The notes: generated by a model not told the origin, from the letters alone. A stretch of DNA of 33,566 nt from Cupriavidus cauae (GCF_008632125.1 NZ_VWRN01000041.1:1-33566), one strand, 5' to 3'. Counted from the stretch's first letter, positions 1-8,400 are shown. Translations and numbers: made by a program.

Positions 1-196
1 CGGCCAGCAGCAGATTGGCCGCGACCACCGAGCCGGCCGCCCAGGGCAGCGTCGCCGGTTGGGCCAGCACCGCGGCCACCGCGCCCAGATGGACGGCGGC
101 CGCGCCGCCGATCAGCGCCGACGGCCGCCAGCTGCGGACCGTGCCCGGCGCGGCGCTCGATTGCGGCCCGGGATAGGAATTGCGCATGCGCGTCAT
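1..196 (-). CDS. Partial membrane-anchored protein, probably polysaccharide deacetylase of the APE cluster (N-terminus only)
   Basis: The reading frame opens with ATG at 196 and stays open to the window edge (65 residues visible). The start overlaps the TGA of the MMPL exporter in an ATGA, so it is the next cistron of the same operon. What is visible is a short polar N-terminus with an SWRPSAL stretch, then hydrophobic segments rich in Ala, Leu and Val, consistent with one or two membrane helices. This pattern, and the position after an MMPL exporter, resembles the N-terminus of the polysaccharide-deacetylase-family proteins found in beta-proteobacterial aryl-polyene clusters. No catalytic motif lies inside the window, so the function is inferred from context and N-terminal resemblance only. 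Another integral membrane protein is possible. Confidence 0.5.
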   Translation of the reverse strand, partial: MTRMRNSYPGPQSSAAPGTVRSWRPSALIGGAAAVHLGAVAAVLAQPATLPWAAGSVVAANLLLA

Positions 197-3100
197 GGTC
201 TTGCCTCCTGATCGTGACCGGCCACGGTCGGACGGGGCGAGGCACCCAGCATGGCCGCCGGCGCGAACACCGCAGAGAACAGCAGCGCCAGCACCGCGCC
301 CGGACCGACCGTCTGGCCGAAGGCCTGCAACAGCGGCAGATGTGATAAGCCTAGCAGACCGAAGGCCGCCACCGTGGTCAGGTTGGCCAGCAGCAGCGAG
401 ACCAGGGTGCGCGGCGCGATCGCAGCGGGTTCGCCCGCTCCGGGCTGGTTCGTCCCTGCTTCGTTCCCTCCAGCTTCGTTCGCCAGGGTCTCGCTCGTTG
501 GGGTCTGGTTCCCTCGGGTCTCGTTCGTTCGGACCTCATTCGCTTTGGGCCGGCTCGCGCCGAGCATGTTACCTGCGGGTTCGTCCGCCCCTGCCGTCCC
601 GGCCGCGCCGTTGAAGAAGAGCGCGTAGTTCGAGCCCACCGCGACCAGCAGCAGCATGCCGACCAGATGCAGCAGCGACAGCGTCTTGCCGGCCAGCGCC
701 AGCGCGGCGATCACGACCAGCGCGGCGGCGGCCAGCGGCAGCAGCGTGGCCAGCACGCGGCGCGGCGAACGCAGCGCCACCAGCAGCAGGATCGCGATGG
801 CGGCGGCCCCGCCCAGCGACAGCCGCAGCGCCTCGCGCAGATAGCCCGCGTAGAGCCGGTCCGATTCGCCCTTCAGGTCGACGAACAGCGCATCGGCAAC
901 GCCCGCTCGGGCGATCGCGGCGCGGATCGCCGTGGGTACCGGCAGCGCGGCCGGGCTCTGGCTTGCCGCTGACGATGCGCCGGCCTTGGCATCGGCATGA
1001 GCCCCGGCACCAGCACCGGCACCGGCACCGGCACCAGCACCGGCACCGGCACCGGCACCAGCACCGGCACCGGCACCGGCACCGGCACCAGCACCAGCAC
1101 CAGCACCAGCACCAGCACCAGCACCAGCACCGGCACCGGCACCGGCGTCGGCTTTGGTGTCGGCACGTGCGTCGGCATTCGGGACGGCATTGGGGCCAGC
1201 ATTGGGGCCGGCACTGGCGGGGGCATTGGCCTGAGCCGCGGCGCGCAGCGGCAGCGTCGCGGTCCAGCGGCCGCCGTGCTCGGTCAGCAGCGCATCGACC
1301 GCCAGCGCCATCGACGTGCCGCGCAGATCGGCCCGCGTCAGCGGTGGCATCTCGCGTACGCGCGCGACCTCGTCGAGGAAGGGCGCGAACAGCGCCGGCT
1401 TGACCGGCAGCTCGGCCACCGCGGCCTGCAGCCGTCCGGCCAGTTCGTCCCGGGGCGGCAGCGCGGCTTGCCGCGCGCGCTGCGTGGCCTCGCTCGGCAG
1501 GAAGCGCGCCGGGCTGTCGAAGCCGCCGATCACGCCCTGGGCGACCAGCGGCGCCAATTGCGCGCCGACCCGCTCGGCGCCCTGCAGCGCCGCCTGTTCG
1601 CTGGCCGCGGACACGGTGACCAGGTAGCGCACGTCCGGGGCGCCGAGGTCGGCGCGCAATTGGGTATCGAGGGCCTGTGCGTCGGCCGGCACCGGGCTCA
1701 GCGAGGTCAGTTCCTGGCTCCACAACGGCGTGCGCTGTACGGCAACGAGCCAGACCAGCACGAGCACCGCGCCGAGCACCACGGCGAGCGCCGGCCAGCG
1801 CAGCCGCGGCGCATGCGCCGCGATGCGGGCCAGCCGGTTGCCGAGCGGGCGCAGGTCGCGCATGCGCCAGCGCGCCGGAATCAGTTGCGGCAGCACGAAG
1901 CGCGTGACCAGCGCGGCGGTGGCCAGGCCCGCGATCGAGAACAGGCCGAGCTGCGCCAGCCCCGGAAAGCCCGACAGCAGCAGCGAGGCGAAGCCGCAGA
2001 TCGAGGTCAGCACACCCAGGCGCACCGTGGGCCAGAAGGCGCGCGTCCAGCGTTCGCGCGCGGCCGCGGCGGTGGCGCAAGCGCTGGCGGCGGTAGTCGT
2101 AGCACTGGCGCCAGCTGCAGCGGTAGCGAGAGCGGCAGCGGTAGTGATAGCGGTAGCGGTAGTGGTAGCACCGGCACCCGCACCCACAGCCGCGCCAGCG
2201 GAAGCGGTAGCGGCAGCGGTGCCGGCTTCAGCCGGCGCATCGTCATCCCGATCCTGCGCGGTCTGCGCGAACAGATAGATCGCATAGTCGACCGACTCGC
2301 CGATCAGCGTGGTGCCGAACCCGAGCGTCAGGCCGTGGACCATGCCGAAGCCCAGGCTGACCGCGGCGATGCCCGCCAGCACGCCGGACAGCACCGGCAC
2401 CAGCCCGAGCGCGAGCGCGGTCGGCGAGCGGTAGACGAACCACAGCAGCGCGACGATCACCGCCACGCCGATGGTCGACAGCCGCTCGACCTCGGCGCGG
2501 ATGGTGTCGCGGGTCTGCACGCCGATCGCGCCCGGGCCGGACATCACCAGACGGAATTCGCCTTCCTTGGCGCCGGCCTCGGACACCGCCGCGGCAAAGG
2601 CCGAGCGGATCGCCGCCATCGCCTGCGCCTGCGCGTCCAGGTCCGAGCCGGGCGCGGCGGTCTGCGCGAGCAGCACCGCGCGGCGGCCGTCGCGCGAGGC
2701 CCAGGCGCCGTCGCGCATTGCCGCGCCGTGGCTCGGATCGAGATCGGCCAGCAGCGTCGCCACCTCGCCGGTCGGATCGCGCGGCAGCAGCGGCTTGATC
2801 ATCAGCCCGGCCGACGAGCCGAGCAGATCGATGGTGTCGCCGATGGCGGCGCGCAGGCCCGCCTCGGTGAAGCGCTCGGGCGTGACGGCGGGGCTCAGCA
2901 GATAGCGGTGCGCGTACAGATAGCGCTGGTCGCGCTCGCGGTTGACCGGCTCGCCGTTGTCGATCGCGGCAAAGCGCGGATCGCCGCGCAGCTTGCCGGC
3001 CAATGCCTTGGACAGCGCCGCGCGCCGGGCGCTGTCCTGCGCGGCGTCCTGGGTATTGTCATGCGTGCCGTCCGGTGTCCGGTCATGCCTGCCGCCGCCT

Positions 3101-3324
3101 TCGATGCCGATCAGCAGCAGCCGCGACACCAGCCCATCGCGCAGCTGATCGACCAGCAGCTGCTGTTCGGCGCTGGGCGCGCGCGGCAGGAAGGCCGACA
3201 AGTCGGCGGTGAACGTGGTGCGCGCCGCGATGGCCGCGCAGGCCAGCACGAACGCCAGCCAGATCGCGACCGCCAGCCGTGCCGGCAGCGTCCTTCGGTG
3301 CAGGCGTTGGCCGGCCGCGCTCAT
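193..3324 (-). CDS. MMPL/RND-family exporter of the aryl-polyene cluster, with four low-complexity inserts
   Basis: This is a predicted inner-membrane RND-superfamily transporter that would move the finished polyene lipid towards the outer membrane, driven by the proton gradient. It has 1043 residues, starting MSAAGQRLHR at an ATGA overlap with the LolA-like gene. Residues about 15-35 form the first helix. A periplasmic domain follows, then helices from about 284 to 352 ending in SVDYAIYLF, more helices about 430-480, a helix at about 510-530, a second periplasmic domain, and a second helix bundle containing GSNYALFF. Related exporters are about 770-800 residues. The excess is explained by inserts at about 78-101, 358-424, 697-795 and 908-969, one of them a run of about 23 Gly-Ala pairs. 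The longer in-frame extension upstream to 3978 is only the LolA gene read in another frame. The family call is firm; the cargo is inferred from neighbours. Confidence 0.87.
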   Translation of the reverse strand: MSAAGQRLHRRTLPARLAVAIWLAFVLACAAIAARTTFTADLSAFLPRAPSAEQQLLVDQLRDGLVSRLLLIGIEGGGRHDRTPDGTHDNTQDAAQDSARRAALSKALAGKLRGDPRFAAIDNGEPVNRERDQRYLYAHRYLLSPAVTPERFTEAGLRAAIGDTIDLLGSSAGLMIKPLLPRDPTGEVATLLADLDPSHGAAMRDGAWASRDGRRAVLLAQTAAPGSDLDAQAQAMAAIRSAFAAAVSEAGAKEGEFRLVMSGPGAIGVQTRDTIRAEVERLSTIGVAVIVALLWFVYRSPTALALGLVPVLSGVLAGIAAVSLGFGMVHGLTLGFGTTLIGESVDYAIYLFAQTAQDRDDDAPAEAGTAAATASAGAAVGAGAGATTTATAITTAAALATAAAGASATTTAASACATAAAARERWTRAFWPTVRLGVLTSICGFASLLLSGFPGLAQLGLFSIAGLATAALVTRFVLPQLIPARWRMRDLRPLGNRLARIAAHAPRLRWPALAVVLGAVLVLVWLVAVQRTPLWSQELTSLSPVPADAQALDTQLRADLGAPDVRYLVTVSAASEQAALQGAERVGAQLAPLVAQGVIGGFDSPARFLPSEATQRARQAALPPRDELAGRLQAAVAELPVKPALFAPFLDEVARVREMPPLTRADLRGTSMALAVDALLTEHGGRWTATLPLRAAAQANAPASAGPNAGPNAVPNADARADTKADAGAGAGAGAGAGAGAGAGAGAGAGAGAGAGAGAGAGAGAGAGAGAGAGAHADAKAGASSAASQSPAALPVPTAIRAAIARAGVADALFVDLKGESDRLYAGYLREALRLSLGGAAAIAILLLVALRSPRRVLATLLPLAAAALVVIAALALAGKTLSLLHLVGMLLLVAVGSNYALFFNGAAGTAGADEPAGNMLGASRPKANEVRTNETRGNQTPTSETLANEAGGNEAGTNQPGAGEPAAIAPRTLVSLLLANLTTVAAFGLLGLSHLPLLQAFGQTVGPGAVLALLFSAVFAPAAMLGASPRPTVAGHDQEARP
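1005..1146 (-). repeat. Hexanucleotide tandem array (about 23-24 units of accggc/accagc) coding for poly(Gly-Ala)
   Basis: On the plus strand the sequence is an uninterrupted series of 6-base units, either accggc or accagc, arranged in blocks: mostly accggc with single accagc, then a run of about eight accagc, then accggc again. On the coding strand each unit is one Ala-Gly pair inside the second periplasmic domain of the MMPL exporter. Because the unit is two codons long, gain or loss of units keeps the frame. The array is bordered by further degenerate repeats (PNAGPNAVPNAD on one side, HADAKAGA on the other). Confidence 0.95.
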
Positions 3325-4076
3325 TGGCCGCCGGTCGGCACGATGGTCATCACCGAGCGATCGCCGTCGGCCTGGCGGATCTCGACGCGCTCGAGCCGCT
3401 CGCCGGCGCCGTCGATGCGGATGGCGGCAATCGCCGCGGCCATGCGGCTGTCGGACGGCGTCAGCGTCAGCGTCCAACGCTTGGCGGTGCCTTCCAGCGC
3501 GAGCCGGTAGTACTGCTCCAGCGCCTGCCGATTGCCGGCCAGCGTGCCGCGCAGGCTCTCGATAAAGCACGCGAGCTCGGGATGGTTGCCGAGCGGAATG
3601 GTGGTCCTGCGGCCCGCCCGCTCGACCGTCAGCATGTCGCCCTGCACGAGCAGCGTCTCCGGCTTGGGCGCCAGCGTGCGCTTCTCGAGGCGGTCCGGCG
3701 CGACGAAGCGCAGCTCGCCGCTCGATTCCAGCGGCCGTTCCAGCATCGCCATGTACTTCTTCTCGACGAAGCGCGCGCTGCCGGCCGGCTGCCGCGCCAG
3801 CGTCGCCATCAGCCGGTCCACGCTCCAGGCCGCGTCGGCCCTGGCCGGAGGCGACTTCGTGGAAACCGCGCTGGATGCCGCCGTAGTTGCCGTTGTAGGA
3901 GCCGTCGTAGGAGCCGTCGTAGGAGCCGCCGCCGCGGCGCGGGCGAGCGGCAACTGGCAGGCCAGCGCCAGGCAGCACGCCGCGCCAAAACGAAGGCCAA
4001 GAGCGGGGGCAAAAGCGAGGGAAGGAGCGTGGGCAGGCAAGCGAAGGCTTTCGAAGATCCAGGTCATCGACATCAT
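3321..4076 (-). CDS. LolA-like outer-membrane lipoprotein carrier-type protein (APE cluster)
   Basis: A 251-residue secreted protein of the LolA-like family that accompanies MMPL exporters in aryl-polyene clusters; it presumably shuttles the lipid-linked pigment across the periplasm. ATG at 4076 overlaps the TGA of the acyltransferase gene, and its own TGA overlaps the MMPL start. A hydrophobic signal segment (LRFGAACCLALACQLPLARA) is preceded by an unusually long N-terminal stretch, so an alternative start cannot be excluded. After it comes a Thr/Ala/Pro repeat (PTTAPTTAPTTATTAA), then the folded domain with the LolA-like pattern ARFVEKKYMAMLERPLESSG, LRFVAPDRLEK and DMLTVERAGRRTTIPL. Family assignment rests on this pattern and on the neighbours. 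The Thr/Pro linker looks like the low-complexity inserts in adjacent genes. Confidence 0.8.
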   Translation of the reverse strand: MMSMTWIFESLRLPAHAPSLAFAPALGLRFGAACCLALACQLPLARAAAAAPTTAPTTAPTTATTAASSAVSTKSPPARADAAWSVDRLMATLARQPAGSARFVEKKYMAMLERPLESSGELRFVAPDRLEKRTLAPKPETLLVQGDMLTVERAGRRTTIPLGNHPELACFIESLRGTLAGNRQALEQYYRLALEGTAKRWTLTLTPSDSRMAAAIAAIRIDGAGERLERVEIRQADGDRSVMTIVPTGGQ

Positions 4077-5026
4077 GCGTCCGCAGGCGCCCGCGTGGGC
4101 GCCTGCCAGAAATCGTAGAAGTTGAACCAGTTGTACGGCGCCGCGCGGCAATGCCGCTCGAGCAGCGCGACGTAGCGGCGCAGCGCGGCGTCGATGGCGG
4201 CCTCGCGCTCGGCGGCCGGCGTCGCCGAGAAGTCGGCGATCGTGTCGAAGTGGATGTCGTAGCGGTTGCCGCCGCGATACAGGCCCGTCATGAACAGCAC
4301 CGGCCGGCGCAGCATCGCCGCCATCCGCAGCGGCCCGGTGGCGAAGGGCGCCGGCGCGCCGAGGAATTCGCACTGCCGCGGCGGATCGGTGGCGAGCCGG
4401 GCCAGCGTGCGGTCGGCCAGCAGGCCGAGCAGGTAGCCGCGCTCCAGGTAGTCGCGTGCCTGCAGCATCGCGTCGAGCCGGCCCAGCGGGATCACGTCCT
4501 GCCGCACCGCGGGATTGATCGCCGCCAGCACGTCGTTGAGGCGGCTGGCATTGTCCTGGTACATCATTACCGCCAGCCGCAGCGCCGGATAGCGCAGGCC
4601 GACCGCGCGCACCGCCTCGAAGCTGCCCAGATGGGCGCCGAACAGGAAGGCACCGTCGCCGCGCGCGATCGCCTGCTGGATGACCGGCTCGCCATGGACG
4701 CGGATATCGAATAGGTCCAGCCGGCCGTTCAGCAGATAGACGCGGTCATGGATCGTCGACGCGAAGGCGAAGCCCTGCCGCATCACGTCGGCAAGACCCG
4801 CCGGACGACCGAGCGCGCGCGACAGGAACTGGCGCGAGGTGCGGCGCGCGCCCGGCGAGATCAGCAGATAGATCGCCACCACCGGCCACAGCAGCGTGCG
4901 GCTCGCGCGCCGGCCCAGGCGCAGCGACAGCCAGCGCATCACGCGCAGCAGCCGCAGATGGCTGCGCTCGGGCTGGCTGCTCCAGTCGTCGGCCGGCGCC
5001 GCGTGGCTCTTGTCCGGTGCCGTCAT
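4073..5026 (-). CDS. LpxL/HtrB-type lysophospholipid acyltransferase (APE cluster)
   Basis: A 317-residue member of the lauroyl/myristoyl acyltransferase family, expected to be anchored to the inner membrane and to acylate a glycerol or sugar head group of the polyene lipid. The catalytic H-x4-E motif is visible as HLGSFE (His132, Glu137). The upstream hydrophobic segment TLLWPVVAIYLLIS (about 45-58) is typical of the family, as are DRVYLL and the C-terminal YNWFNFYDFW. Start and stop both overlap neighbours by four bases (ATGA), so translation is probably coupled. An LpxL-like enzyme next to an AMP ligase, dehydratase and MMPL exporter is characteristic of aryl-polyene and flexirubin clusters; a role in ordinary lipid A acylation is less likely here. 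Confidence 0.88.
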   Translation of the reverse strand: MTAPDKSHAAPADDWSSQPERSHLRLLRVMRWLSLRLGRRASRTLLWPVVAIYLLISPGARRTSRQFLSRALGRPAGLADVMRQGFAFASTIHDRVYLLNGRLDLFDIRVHGEPVIQQAIARGDGAFLFGAHLGSFEAVRAVGLRYPALRLAVMMYQDNASRLNDVLAAINPAVRQDVIPLGRLDAMLQARDYLERGYLLGLLADRTLARLATDPPRQCEFLGAPAPFATGPLRMAAMLRRPVLFMTGLYRGGNRYDIHFDTIADFSATPAAEREAAIDAALRRYVALLERHCRAAPYNWFNFYDFWQAPTRAPADA

Positions 5027-5433
5027 ACCGCCGCGTCGGTCGGGCCGGCGTGGCCCGGCAGCGTCAGCACGCCGCTGGCGACGGTGCGGCCGGGGCCTTC
5101 GAGCTCGAAGCGGACCGTGTGGTCGGCACTGTGGTCGGCGCTGTCGTTCGCTTTGTCGTCGGCTTGGTTGCCGGCTTGATGGTCGGCCCGGTCCTGACCC
5201 GGGTCCTGGCTCACGCTGGCATAGCGCACCGTGACCGGCTCGTTCGGCACCACCGTCGCCAGGAATTTGACCGAGGCGAGGCGTGCAGGGTGTGGCGGGC
5301 GGCCGAGCGCCGCGGCGATGCGCAGCACCGCATGGTCGAGCAACACGACGCCCGGCACGATCGGGCGGCCGGGAAAGTGTCCCGGCAGCGCCGGATGGCC
5401 GGCCTCGATGGTGAAGACCCCCGCGCTGTTCAT
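5023..5433 (-). CDS. Hotdog-fold 3-hydroxyacyl-ACP dehydratase (FabZ/ApeI-like)
   Basis: A 136-residue dehydratase of the FabA/FabZ hotdog superfamily that would remove water from the 3-hydroxyacyl-ACP intermediates to create the conjugated double bonds of the polyene. The active-site segment ALPGHFPGRPIVPGV is intact, with His19 as the catalytic histidine, followed by the central helix LLDHAVLRIAAAL. Residues about 76-105 are a hydrophilic low-complexity stretch (QDRADHQAGNQADDKANDSA and on) that interrupts the sheet between VTVRYASV and HTVRFELEG, where the family has only a short turn. ATG at 5433 overlaps the ligase stop and the stop overlaps the acyltransferase start. The fold assignment is firm; placement in polyene synthesis comes from the operon. 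Confidence 0.87.
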   Translation of the reverse strand: MNSAGVFTIEAGHPALPGHFPGRPIVPGVVLLDHAVLRIAAALGRPPHPARLASVKFLATVVPNEPVTVRYASVSQDPGQDRADHQAGNQADDKANDSADHSADHTVRFELEGPGRTVASGVLTLPGHAGPTDAAV

Positions 5434-7061
5434 GCCGGTCCCAGCACGGTGGTGGGCGCACGATCGTCGTGGCGAGCGGCCTGGCCGCTCTGCAGCCGCG
5501 CCACCAGCGGCTCGAGCAGGTCGCGCGGCAGCTTGCCGGTGGCGTTGCGCGGCAGGCTGTCGACGAAGAACACGCGCCGCGGCAGGAACACCGGATCGAT
5601 GCGCGCGCGCAGCGCATGCACGATGTCGGCGGCGCTCACGCCCGGCGCGACCACCAGCGCGGTCAGGCGCGCCTCCTTGCCCAGCCCGCCCGCGGGCTCG
5701 CCGCGCGGCATGTGGAAGACGCCGTCGATCACGCCCGGGATCGCGTTCAGATGATGGTTCAGATAGGCCAGCGAGGTGCGCTTGCCGGCGATCTTGATCA
5801 GGTCCGCCTTGCGGCCATGCAGCAGGAAGCGATGGGCGTCGAGCAATTCGATCGCGTCGTTCAGCGCCACCGGCTGGGGCAGATGGGCGCCGCTGGCGAG
5901 CCAGACGGGGCCGTCGTCGCTGTCTTGGCCCTCGTTGCCTTCGTCGCCCGTCGGAACGGTCGCGGTTTCGGCATCGTGCGTCCGCTTGAGCCGCAGCGCC
6001 ACGCCGGGCAGCAGTTGCCAGGCGGCATCGTGCGCGGTGCGGCGCGTGGCGATGTGGCCGGTCTCGGTGCTGCCGTAGATCTCCAGCAGCGGCGCACCGG
6101 TCCGCGCCTCGATGTCGCGCGCCAGCCGCGGCGCCAGCGGCGCGGTCGCGGACAGCAGCCGCGCCAGCGCCGGCAGCTCGACCGGCGACAGCTGCAGCGT
6201 GCGCAGATGCACCGGCGAGGCCACCAGCACGCGCGGCGCCGGCACCGCGGCCAGCGCGGCGGCGACGTCGTAGGGGTAGAAGGGATGGGCCGCGCTGAGC
6301 GCCACGCCGCCGTGCAGGGCCAGCATCACGGTGCATTCCAGCCCGTACATGTGCTGCGCCGGCACGGTGCCGACCAGCGTCGCGCCGGCCAGCGCATCGA
6401 TGCCCAGCCGGGCCGCGGCGGCACGCGCATTGCGCACCATCGCGCCCCAGCTCTTGCGATGCGGCATCGGCAGGCCGGTCGAGCCGGAGGTGAACAGGTA
6501 GGCGAGCGTGCGGTCCGCCGGGATCCGGGGGATCGTGATCGGCAAATCGGCCGCGTCGCCGGCCCGATCCGCGTGTGCGTCATCGCGCGTGCCTTCGTGC
6601 GTGTCTTCGTACGTGCCCCGCAGCGTCACCCGCATGCCGGGCAGCCCGGCGCCGCTGGCGTCGCCCGCGCTGCAATGGCAGCCGGTGCCGTCGTGCAGGC
6701 AGAAGGTATCCGGGGCGAAGGTCGCCAGCTCCCGGACCATTTCCGGGGTGTGCGCCGGCGGCAGCAGGCTGATCTTGTCGGCCAGCAGGCTGGCGCACAG
6801 GCCGACGGTGAAGAGGTAGCGATCCGCGCACATATTGAAGACGTGGCGGCCGGCCGGCAGCCGGGAGGCCAGGTCGCGGACGTCGGCGAGGAAGCGCGCC
6901 ACGGTGACCGGGGCGCCATCCCGGTAGGCGACGATCTGGTCGCCGCGGGTATGCGCGATCAGCGGCAGAGTCCCGGCGGACGGGTTCGCCTCGGCGCCGC
7001 CGGCAGGGCGGGCGCTGGAATTCTGTGGGCGCGATCGGCGCGGAATGCGGGACACTGGCAT
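5430..7061 (-). CDS. AMP-dependent acyl/aryl-CoA or ACP ligase (ANL family) of the APE cluster
   Basis: A 543-residue adenylate-forming enzyme that should activate the aryl starter acid (4-hydroxybenzoate or cinnamate type) or a fatty acid as adenylate and load it on CoA or ACP. Visible ANL motifs are the P-loop-like TSGSTGLPMPHRKSW (TSGSTG at 191-196), YGSTETGH near residue 325, the hinge GRKADLIKIAGKR, and the C-terminal RNATGKLPRDLL carrying the probable catalytic lysine. Two hydrophilic inserts (about 150-172, rich in Asp/His/Thr, and the EGNEGQDSDDG stretch) are not part of the usual core. It is the first gene of the minus-strand arm, divergent from the ACP gene across a 301-base gap, and the first link in a chain of ATGA overlaps. 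Substrate is inferred. Confidence 0.88.
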   Translation of the reverse strand: MPVSRIPRRSRPQNSSARPAGGAEANPSAGTLPLIAHTRGDQIVAYRDGAPVTVARFLADVRDLASRLPAGRHVFNMCADRYLFTVGLCASLLADKISLLPPAHTPEMVRELATFAPDTFCLHDGTGCHCSAGDASGAGLPGMRVTLRGTYEDTHEGTRDDAHADRAGDAADLPITIPRIPADRTLAYLFTSGSTGLPMPHRKSWGAMVRNARAAAARLGIDALAGATLVGTVPAQHMYGLECTVMLALHGGVALSAAHPFYPYDVAAALAAVPAPRVLVASPVHLRTLQLSPVELPALARLLSATAPLAPRLARDIEARTGAPLLEIYGSTETGHIATRRTAHDAAWQLLPGVALRLKRTHDAETATVPTGDEGNEGQDSDDGPVWLASGAHLPQPVALNDAIELLDAHRFLLHGRKADLIKIAGKRTSLAYLNHHLNAIPGVIDGVFHMPRGEPAGGLGKEARLTALVVAPGVSAADIVHALRARIDPVFLPRRVFFVDSLPRNATGKLPRDLLEPLVARLQSGQAARHDDRAPTTVLGPA

Positions 7062-7362
7062 GGCGGCGCGGTCGGGACTTCGGCCTGGCTTCCGGGGAGG
7101 GCGGAGACTGCACTCCCGGGCCGGCGGCGAAGCGGTCCGGTCATCGATCTTTGGGGACTATGGCTGGAAGACCCGAAGTGTGGGGGTTCCGTTTCTCGCC
7201 GTGGCGGCGAGGTTGTTACCAAATTTCACCCGTATGGAGCGAACCCGATGGGCTTGGTAGCATTGCGCCCGAAGGCGGTGCCGCAGTATACCCCACGGCT
7301 TTGCGCACCCCCGGGCGCCGCCCGGCGGGCCGCCGCGACGATATAACTTACATTTAGCGACA
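7062..7362. promoter_or_regulatory. Divergent intergenic region between the two arms of the APE cluster
   Basis: These 301 bases separate the ligase gene (minus) and the ACP gene (plus) and must hold the promoters for both. They contain patches less GC-rich than the rest of the window. A TATAAC hexamer at 7342-7347 could serve as a -10 for the ACP gene, but no good -35 is seen at 16-18 bases. No clear operator palindrome or RNA structure was found. Reading frames across it are shadows. Confidence 0.4.
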
Positions 7363-7623
7363 ATGACCGATCTCGAAATCGAACTGGCCCGGATGATTCT
7401 CGGCGAACTGGACATTACCGAGCTGACGCTGGACCAGGTCACGGCCGATACGCCGCTGTACGGCGAAGGCTTCGGCCTCGATTCGATCGACGTGCTCGAA
7501 ATTGCACTCCTGATCTCCAAGAAGTACGGATTCGAGCTGCGCTCGGACAATCCGGACAACAAGACCATCTTTGCCACGCTGGGCAGCCTGGCGGCCTACA
7601 CCGCCGCCAACCGTACCCGCTGA
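7363..7623 (+). CDS. Acyl carrier protein of the APE cluster
   Basis: An 86-residue type II acyl carrier protein. The phosphopantetheine attachment motif is GFGLDSIDVLEIAL with Ser41 as the modified serine. Helix I (about 3-15) and the region after the DSID helix (LLISKKYGFEL) are as expected for the family. It would carry the growing aryl-polyene chain for the ketosynthases, which must lie outside the window. First gene of the plus-strand arm; its TGA overlaps the ATG of the FabG gene as TGATG, so the two are translationally coupled. Its composition is less extreme than most of the window, and it has none of the low-complexity inserts seen in neighbours. Confidence 0.93.
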   Translation: MTDLEIELARMILGELDITELTLDQVTADTPLYGEGFGLDSIDVLEIALLISKKYGFELRSDNPDNKTIFATLGSLAAYTAANRTR

Positions 7624-8393
7624 TGCCCTCCACGCACCGGACGCCCCGGGCGGCGCCCGCACCCGCCCACAAGCTGGCTCTGGTCACCGGCGGCAGCGGC
7701 GCGCTCGGACAGGCCATCTGCCAGACCCTTGCCGCGGGCGGCTGCCGCGTCTGGGTCCATGCCAACCGGCGCCTGGACGAGGCGCAACAGGTGGCCGAGC
7801 GCATCCGCGCCGCCGGCGGCGACGCCGAGGCGATCGCCTTCGACGTGACCGATGCCGATGCCACCGAGCAGACCCTGCAACGCATCCTCACCGAGGGCCC
7901 CGTGCAGGTGCTGGTCAACAACGCCGGCATCCACGACGACGCGCCGATGGTGGGCATGACGCGCGAGCAATGGCGCCGTGTCATCGACGTCTCGCTGCAC
8001 GGCTTCTTCAACGTGACCCAGCCCCTGCTGATGCCGATGATGCGGACCCGCTGGGGGCGCATCGTCAATATCGCATCGGTGGCAGGCCTGATCGGCAATC
8101 GCGGTCAGGTGAACTATGCTGCAGCCAAGGCGGGCGTGATTGCGGCCACGCGCTCGCTGGCGATCGAGATGGCTTCGCGCGGCGTCACGGTCAATGCGGT
8201 GGCGCCGGGCATCGTCGATTCGCCGATGGCGCAGCCGGCCTTCCCGCCCGAGCGGATCCGCGAGCTGGTGCCGATGGGCCGGGCCGGCCAGCCGGACGAG
8301 GTGGCGGCGATGGTGGCCTATCTGGTCTCCGAGGCCGCCGGCTATGTCACCGGGCAGGTGCTGTCGATCAACGGCGGCATGGCGACCGGCTAG
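7623..8393 (+). CDS. 3-oxoacyl-ACP reductase, FabG-type SDR (APE cluster)
   Basis: A 256-residue short-chain dehydrogenase/reductase that should reduce 3-ketoacyl-ACP to 3-hydroxyacyl-ACP with NADPH during polyene elongation. The nucleotide-binding TGGSGALG (22-29), the NNAG motif (99-102) and the catalytic Ser152, Tyr165 and Lys169 (SVAG / YAAAK) are all present, with the usual PG motif (VAPGIVDSPM) and the C-terminal GQVLSINGGMATG. The first 16 residues (Pro/Ala/Thr-rich) are extra relative to FabG. The start overlaps the ACP stop by one base. ACP plus dedicated FabG is the usual pairing in aryl-polyene clusters; the housekeeping fabG would normally sit with fabD and acpP, which is not the case here. 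Confidence 0.92.
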   Translation: MPSTHRTPRAAPAPAHKLALVTGGSGALGQAICQTLAAGGCRVWVHANRRLDEAQQVAERIRAAGGDAEAIAFDVTDADATEQTLQRILTEGPVQVLVNNAGIHDDAPMVGMTREQWRRVIDVSLHGFFNVTQPLLMPMMRTRWGRIVNIASVAGLIGNRGQVNYAAAKAGVIAATRSLAIEMASRGVTVNAVAPGIVDSPMAQPAFPPERIRELVPMGRAGQPDEVAAMVAYLVSEAAGYVTGQVLSINGGMATG

Positions 8394-8400
8394 GCGAAAG

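Noticed and set aside
997..3510. Long plus-strand open frame (837 codons) across the MMPL gene
   Set aside because: It is the antisense of a clear transporter gene, gives Arg/Gln/Gly-rich text without domains, and exists because high GC content removes stop codons.
3325..3978. Upstream extension of the MMPL protein to 1261 residues
   Set aside because: The added part is the LolA-like gene in a different frame; the ATGA junction at 3321-3324 gives the natural start.
7062..7362. Small open frames in the APE divergent gap as a gene
   Set aside because: Frames lack ribosome sites and protein-like composition, and overlap the expected promoters.
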